This document shows positions 1-3,322 of a DNA stretch of 6,243 nt, piece after piece; within the stretch, counting starts at the first letter, position 1, and each line of letters begins with the position of its first letter. The notes beneath the pieces are model-generated. The model worked only from the letters and a program-made list of their open reading frames with translations, was not told the origin of the DNA and did no database searches. This DNA comes from Flavobacteriaceae bacterium (lineage in GTDB: Bacteria > Bacteroidota > Bacteroidia > Flavobacteriales > Weeksellaceae): NCBI GenBank assembly GCA_031273305.1, contig JAISSC010000178.1, forward strand, positions 1 to 6,243, read 5' to 3'. The position numbers were made by a program, and so were the translations under genes.

Positions 1-3000
1 CAATCAAAGTAGATACTAAAGGACAAGTATTTGAATATCAAAGCAAAGAAAATAATCTTTTCGTTCATCCGGCTCCCGTTGCCATCGTTTATTCCGATTT
101 AACCGTATCGTCGGTCGGGATTGATAAAGCCTTGCAGGGAGGAGAAACGGTAACCGTTTCATGGCAAGTGGAAAATATCGGAACCGGAAATATTCCCAAT
201 GTCAAACAAACCGATCTGATTTATATTTCAACTTCTTCCACATTCAATAAATCAACGACCTTTTTGTTGGATTCATTGGTGTATTTCAATCATTTAAATA
301 GTTCGGAAAATATTATACAAAAGAAAGAAGCGCTTGTGCCTTGTTTTGACGGCGATTCTTATTATCTGCATGTTGTCGCTAATGCGCACAATACCGTTTA
401 CGAAGCCGGAAACACAAGCAACAATACCGGAACAAGCGCCGTCCAATCGCTATTGACTAATGATTTGACGGTGGAACAATTATCCGGATCGACAACGGAA
501 ACCGGATCGGGCCAAACGCTGGATTTGTCTTGGACAATAAAGAAAACAGGCGCCGGAACGATTCAAAATAAACCGTTGAAAACAATTGTTTACCTTTCTC
601 AAAATCCGCTTTCCGCCGGCGCCGGAACCGAACTTGGCGTTTATTCGCAAGAAATAAGTTTGCAGGAAGGCGAAACGCAAGCATTCACTTATCCGGTCGC
701 TCTGCCCAATGGAATTGAAGGAACGTATTATATAAGTCTAATGCTTAATTCCGATGAAAAAATCTGTGAATCGTCTTTCGAGAACAACAGCAAAAACTCA
801 CCGGCCATAACGGTTACACTGTCGCCTTCGCCGGACTTGCGAGCAACGGCGTTGACAGTTCCGGATAATTTGAAAGCCGGAGCTACCGTAGAGCTGAGAT
901 ATACGGTTGAAAACAAAGGTGTTGCTGCTCTTGCATCCGAGACATGGAAAGATCGTTTGTTTATTTCAGCTAAAAATCAATTGGATATTTCGGCTTTTTC
1001 GTTAAAAGAAATCCGGCAAAACCGTCCACTCGAAATAAACGGAAGCTACGAAGAAATAGTTACGGTGCAAATTCCGCCGTCATTGACTCCCGGCAATTAT
1101 TATCTCTTTGCGTTCACAGACGAGGAAGACGAGATTTATGAACATCAAGCGGAAAATAACAATCTTCACATTGTCGGTCCCGTTTATGTTCAACCGTATC
1201 CATTGGATATAGTTGCCGAAAATCTGACGGCAACGGCAACAACACAATGGCAGGAAACGATACCTGTAACATTCACCGTCAGAAACAACAGCGAAGAAAA
1301 GACGGTGCAAACCCAATGGATGGACGCCGTTTATTTGTCGGCGAAGAACTTCTTCGACAATACGGCGATATTGTTGAAAGAACGGAAACACATCGGCGCT
1401 CTGGCATCCGGAGAACATTACACGGTCAGCGAAAATGTAGTCGTTCCGAACGGATACACAGGGAATTATTATATCTTGTGTGTTGCTGATTCCAAAGAAA
1501 TCAATTACGACATCAACCGCGACAACAATACCGTATCGAGTGCAATAGCCGTCAATTCGACTCCGACTCCCGATTTGGTTATTGAAGATTTTCAGGTAAC
1601 AGGCGCTCCGCTTTCCGGTCAACCGTTTCATGTGACTTACACGATAAAGAACAACGGTGCAGGCGCGGTAAATGCTCAAACTTGGAACAATAAGATTTAT
1701 CTTTCAAACGATGCCACATTGGATGCTCAGGACGAACAGTTGAAAAATACCTTGGTACAGAATAAATACTTGGCGCCGGGCGAAAGTTATACGGAAGAAA
1801 CAAGCATTACCATAGCCTTGCCGAAAACCGGAAATTATATTTTGCTCCTGCAAATAGATGCCAATGACGTTCTCTATGAACACGGAGGCGAAAGCAATAA
1901 TCTGGCAAGCAACAACATAATAGTCAATCTGCCGCTTCCCGGCGATTTGGTTCCCGAAAATATTCAATCGGAAAACCGGCTCATCTCCGGCAATTATTTG
2001 CATGCCGCTTGGAACATTTCCAATAAAGGCGACAATCCGGTGAACAGTTCCAACCTGAAAGATTTGGTTTATCTCTCATCGGATACTCAATTCGATGCTT
2101 CCGATAAATTAATCGGGCAGCTGAGCGGCAATGTTTCCATCCCTGCTTACAGTTCGATAACGCGGCAAGTAACCGCCCGCATCTCCGGTGTGAAAGAGGG
2201 CGATTATTACCTGTTGGTAAAAACGGATGTGATGAACAGCGTGAACGAAAGCGACAAGACCAATAACACGGCTTATTCGGCTTATCCGATCAAGATAGAA
2301 CTGAGGGAATTGCCGCTCAATACGAAAGTCGGCGAAATATTGGAAAACAATGTTCCTTCGGAATGGAAATTGTCGTCCGCCGGAATTATCAACGAAACCG
2401 TTTGGGTACAGGCGCTTTCGGCCGATTCGTTGCAGGGCGCCGCGAATAATCTGTATGTCAAACACAACGATGCGGCGGACAATATCAATTACGATTTTTC
2501 TTCCGACGGACAATTCACCGCCAATCCGCAGCTGTATATTCCTTCGATACAGGCGGAATATTACGGGATTAACGTGAAAGGCGAAACGCCGGTGGGAAGT
2601 CAGCAAGAGATTGAGATACAGGCGGAAGTGCTGCCGTTTGAGATACGGTCGGTGAGTCCGAATTACGGAGGAAATAACGGGCGGGTGACGGTGGAACTGT
2701 CGGGAGCGAAGTTTACGCCCGAAATGAGAGTTTGGATGGAAGATGAGTTTGATTTTTTTACAGAAGGAATTGTTCAATTTGTTGACTTTTCAAAAGTTTA
2801 TGTTACTTTCGATCTGCAAAATGCTTGGAGCGGTAATGTTGATATTGTAGCCGTATTAGAAAACGAAGAGTCTCGTAATAGGTTCAGAATAATTGATAGT
2901 GAAAAAGTAAATGAATTATCTTTAAATTTAATAATTCCTTCAAATCCACGATATAATCGAACGATTTCATTAACTCTTGAATATGCAAATTTAGGACTGA

Positions 3001-3218
3001 CCAATATTGAAAATTCCATTATTACTATTACGAGTCTTACGGGTTCTCCAATTTCTTTTACAACAAATGGATTACAAGAACATAAAGTCCAATTAGAGTT
3101 GTCATTACCTAGTGTATATCAAGGAAAAATATTAAAACCGGGAGATAATGGAGCGTTTACTATTTATTGTAATACGATAAATGGATTATTGTTCTCTATT
3201 GTGAAATCTCATCAGTAA
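1..3218 (+). CDS. Large CARDB-repeat surface/secreted protein, 5' end outside window
   Basis: The frame is open from base 3 to the TAA at 3216-3218, giving 1071 visible residues. No start is visible; the TTG at 132 lies inside a repeat and is not a credible start. Domains in order, by visible residue: tail of a CARDB repeat (1-31), six complete CARDB repeats (32-768), a PPC-like beta domain (769-879), a TIG/IPT-like domain (880-965) and a final beta domain (970-1071). CARDB domains are Ig-like beta sandwiches of extracellular bacterial proteins, usually spacers or adhesive stalks, so export is inferred even though the signal peptide is off-window. There are no catalytic motifs and very few cysteines. 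The C-terminus ends soon after an LKPGDNG motif, with no obvious type IX sorting domain or hydrophobic anchor. GC content falls sharply at about 2745, inside the TIG domain, without breaking the frame. Family assignment is confident; the specific role (adhesin, matrix or S-layer-like) is not known. Confidence 0.93.
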   Translation, partial: IKVDTKGQVFEYQSKENNLFVHPAPVAIVYSDLTVSSVGIDKALQGGETVTVSWQVENIGTGNIPNVKQTDLIYISTSSTFNKSTTFLLDSLVYFNHLNSSENIIQKKEALVPCFDGDSYYLHVVANAHNTVYEAGNTSNNTGTSAVQSLLTNDLTVEQLSGSTTETGSGQTLDLSWTIKKTGAGTIQNKPLKTIVYLSQNPLSAGAGTELGVYSQEISLQEGETQAFTYPVALPNGIEGTYYISLMLNSDEKICESSFENNSKNSPAITVTLSPSPDLRATALTVPDNLKAGATVELRYTVENKGVAALASETWKDRLFISAKNQLDISAFSLKEIRQNRPLEINGSYEEIVTVQIPPSLTPGNYYLFAFTDEEDEIYEHQAENNNLHIVGPVYVQPYPLDIVAENLTATATTQWQETIPVTFTVRNNSEEKTVQTQWMDAVYLSAKNFFDNTAILLKERKHIGALASGEHYTVSENVVVPNGYTGNYYILCVADSKEINYDINRDNNTVSSAIAVNSTPTPDLVIEDFQVTGAPLSGQPFHVTYTIKNNGAGAVNAQTWNNKIYLSNDATLDAQDEQLKNTLVQNKYLAPGESYTEETSITIALPKTGNYILLLQIDANDVLYEHGGESNNLASNNIIVNLPLPGDLVPENIQSENRLISGNYLHAAWNISNKGDNPVNSSNLKDLVYLSSDTQFDASDKLIGQLSGNVSIPAYSSITRQVTARISGVKEGDYYLLVKTDVMNSVNESDKTNNTAYSAYPIKIELRELPLNTKVGEILENNVPSEWKLSSAGIINETVWVQALSADSLQGAANNLYVKHNDAADNINYDFSSDGQFTANPQLYIPSIQAEYYGINVKGETPVGSQQEIEIQAEVLPFEIRSVSPNYGGNNGRVTVELSGAKFTPEMRVWMEDEFDFFTEGIVQFVDFSKVYVTFDLQNAWSGNVDIVAVLENEESRNRFRIIDSEKVNELSLNLIIPSNPRYNRTISLTLEYANLGLTNIENSIITITSLTGSPISFTTNGLQEHKVQLELSLPSVYQGKILKPGDNGAFTIYCNTINGLLFSIVKSHQ
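96..2300 (+). repeat. Six tandem CARDB domains (protein-level repeats), preceded by the tail of a seventh
   Basis: Repeats begin at about 96, 462, 834, 1203, 1569 and 1944, a regular spacing of 121-125 codons. Bases 3-95 encode the end of an earlier copy (KENN motif). Each copy opens with a D-L or D-I strand and continues with a G-x-x-(V/L/F)-x-(V/L/A)-x-(W/Y/F) strand. In the middle is a (V/I)Y(L/I)S or LFIS strand, usually followed by a short acidic or Asn-rich loop. Each ends with Y-(Y/I)-(L/I/F) leading to an acidic stretch, typically (V/I)YE, and then N-N or a close variant; examples are YYLFAFTDEEDEIYE and YILLLQIDANDVLYE. The copies are diverged at DNA level, so this is an old duplication series rather than a recent one. 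Family knowledge: CARDB is a CARF-unrelated cell-adhesion-related domain found in bacteria and archaea. Confidence 0.88.
2307..2639 (+). other. PPC-like beta-sandwich domain in the CARDB protein
   Basis: Visible residues 769-879 follow the last CARDB repeat. The segment has the order of a bacterial pre-peptidase C-terminal-like domain: a strand with ETVWVQALS, then NNLYVKHND, a YDFSSDG turn, QLYIPSIQAEYYGINVKG and an EIEIQAEVLPF closing strand. In large CARDB proteins this arrangement typically sits between the CARDB array and a TIG domain, as here. The usual phrase in relatives is a Y-Y-I-x-V strand; here it reads YYGINV. No catalytic residues are expected or seen. The assignment is from memory of the family pattern and not from a profile search. 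Confidence 0.6.
2640..2897 (+). other. TIG/IPT-like domain spanning the composition break
   Basis: Visible residues 880-965. The hallmark opening is IRSVSPNYGGNNGRVTVELSG followed by AKFTPEMRVWM, the classic TIG/IPT signature of a S-P-x-x-G-G turn, a V-T-V strand, a G-x-x-F turn and a strand ending in an aromatic residue. The second half, with the VQFVDFSKVYVTFDL and GNVDIVAVLEN strands and a closing RFRI strand, completes the sandwich. The first half is G/C-rich (about 56% GC) and the second half AT-rich (about 34% GC), yet the fold reads through as one domain. TIG domains are structural modules in surface proteins. Confidence 0.72.
2910..3218 (+). other. C-terminal beta domain and end of the CARDB protein
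   Basis: About 102 residues after the TIG domain. The pattern is an NELSLNLIIPSN strand, RTISLTLEYANLGLTNI, and a late LKPGDNGAFTI strand. This resembles a domain that follows TIG in other CARDB proteins, where a phrase of the type 'R-x-x-R-x-x-x-(V/L)-x-(V/L)-x-Y-x-N-x-G' is paired with 'L-x-P-G-x-x-G-x-(F/V)-x-(I/V)'. The gene stops only 18 residues after the end of that strand. In relatives I recall, the polypeptide continues well beyond this point, so the terminus may be secondarily shortened. It is AT-rich throughout, 20% GC in the row 2881-2940. Confidence 0.5.
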
Positions 3219-3259
3219 TTTATGATAACGGAATGTAAATTATATAAAATATAGTTGAT
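3219..3259 (+). other. 41-base intergenic spacer, no clear signals
   Basis: The spacer between the two genes is very AT-rich. It contains no hairpin followed by a T-run, so no intrinsic terminator for gene 1. There is no purine-rich Shine-Dalgarno sequence before the ATG at 3260, which is common in Bacteroidota, where AT-rich leaders serve initiation. The only sequence close to a Bacteroidota -7 element (TATAGTTG at 3250-3257) lies too close to the start codon to serve it. The short gap with no terminator favours read-through from gene 1, but an unseen promoter inside the end of gene 1 cannot be excluded. Confidence 0.6.
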
Positions 3260-3322
3260 ATGAAGAAATATTATATAACAGTCTTATTGTTTTTTGTTTT
3301 TTATAACATGGGATTTACTCAA
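3260..3322 (+). other. Sec signal peptide
   Basis: The first 21 residues have a short basic start (MKK), a strongly hydrophobic core (ITVLLFFVFYNMGF) and a polar end. A likely cleavage is after TQ, before GTEL; a glutamine at the -1 position is common in Bacteroidota type I signal peptides. There is no lipobox cysteine, so a lipoprotein is unlikely. The exact cleavage point is inferred. Confidence 0.82.

Noticed and set aside
132..134. TTG at 132 as the start of gene 1
   Set aside because: The frame is open upstream to the window edge and encodes the end of a preceding CARDB repeat and the first strand of the next, so this codon is internal.
616..625. Perfect 10-base palindrome CCGGCGCCGG
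   Set aside because: It lies in coding sequence (Ala/Gly codons in a CARDB loop), has no loop or T-run, and is within what is expected by chance in a CCGG-rich stretch.
1080..1679. Reverse-strand open frame of 199 codons
   Set aside because: It lies opposite CARDB repeats, its product is Arg/Cys/Ile-rich with no recognisable domain, and the forward frame is clearly the coding one.
2109..2777. Reverse-strand open frame of 222 codons
   Set aside because: It shadows the CARDB/PPC/TIG coding region; its product is Arg/His/Phe-rich low-complexity with no domain. It stays open because of forward codon bias.
3222..3254. Ten-codon open frame in the spacer
   Set aside because: Too short, overlaps no signal, and random ATGs are expected in AT-rich DNA.
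3250..3257. TATAGTTG as a Bacteroidota -7 promoter element
   Set aside because: It would place the transcription start inside the gene 2 start region, and no -33 TTG element lies at a suitable distance.
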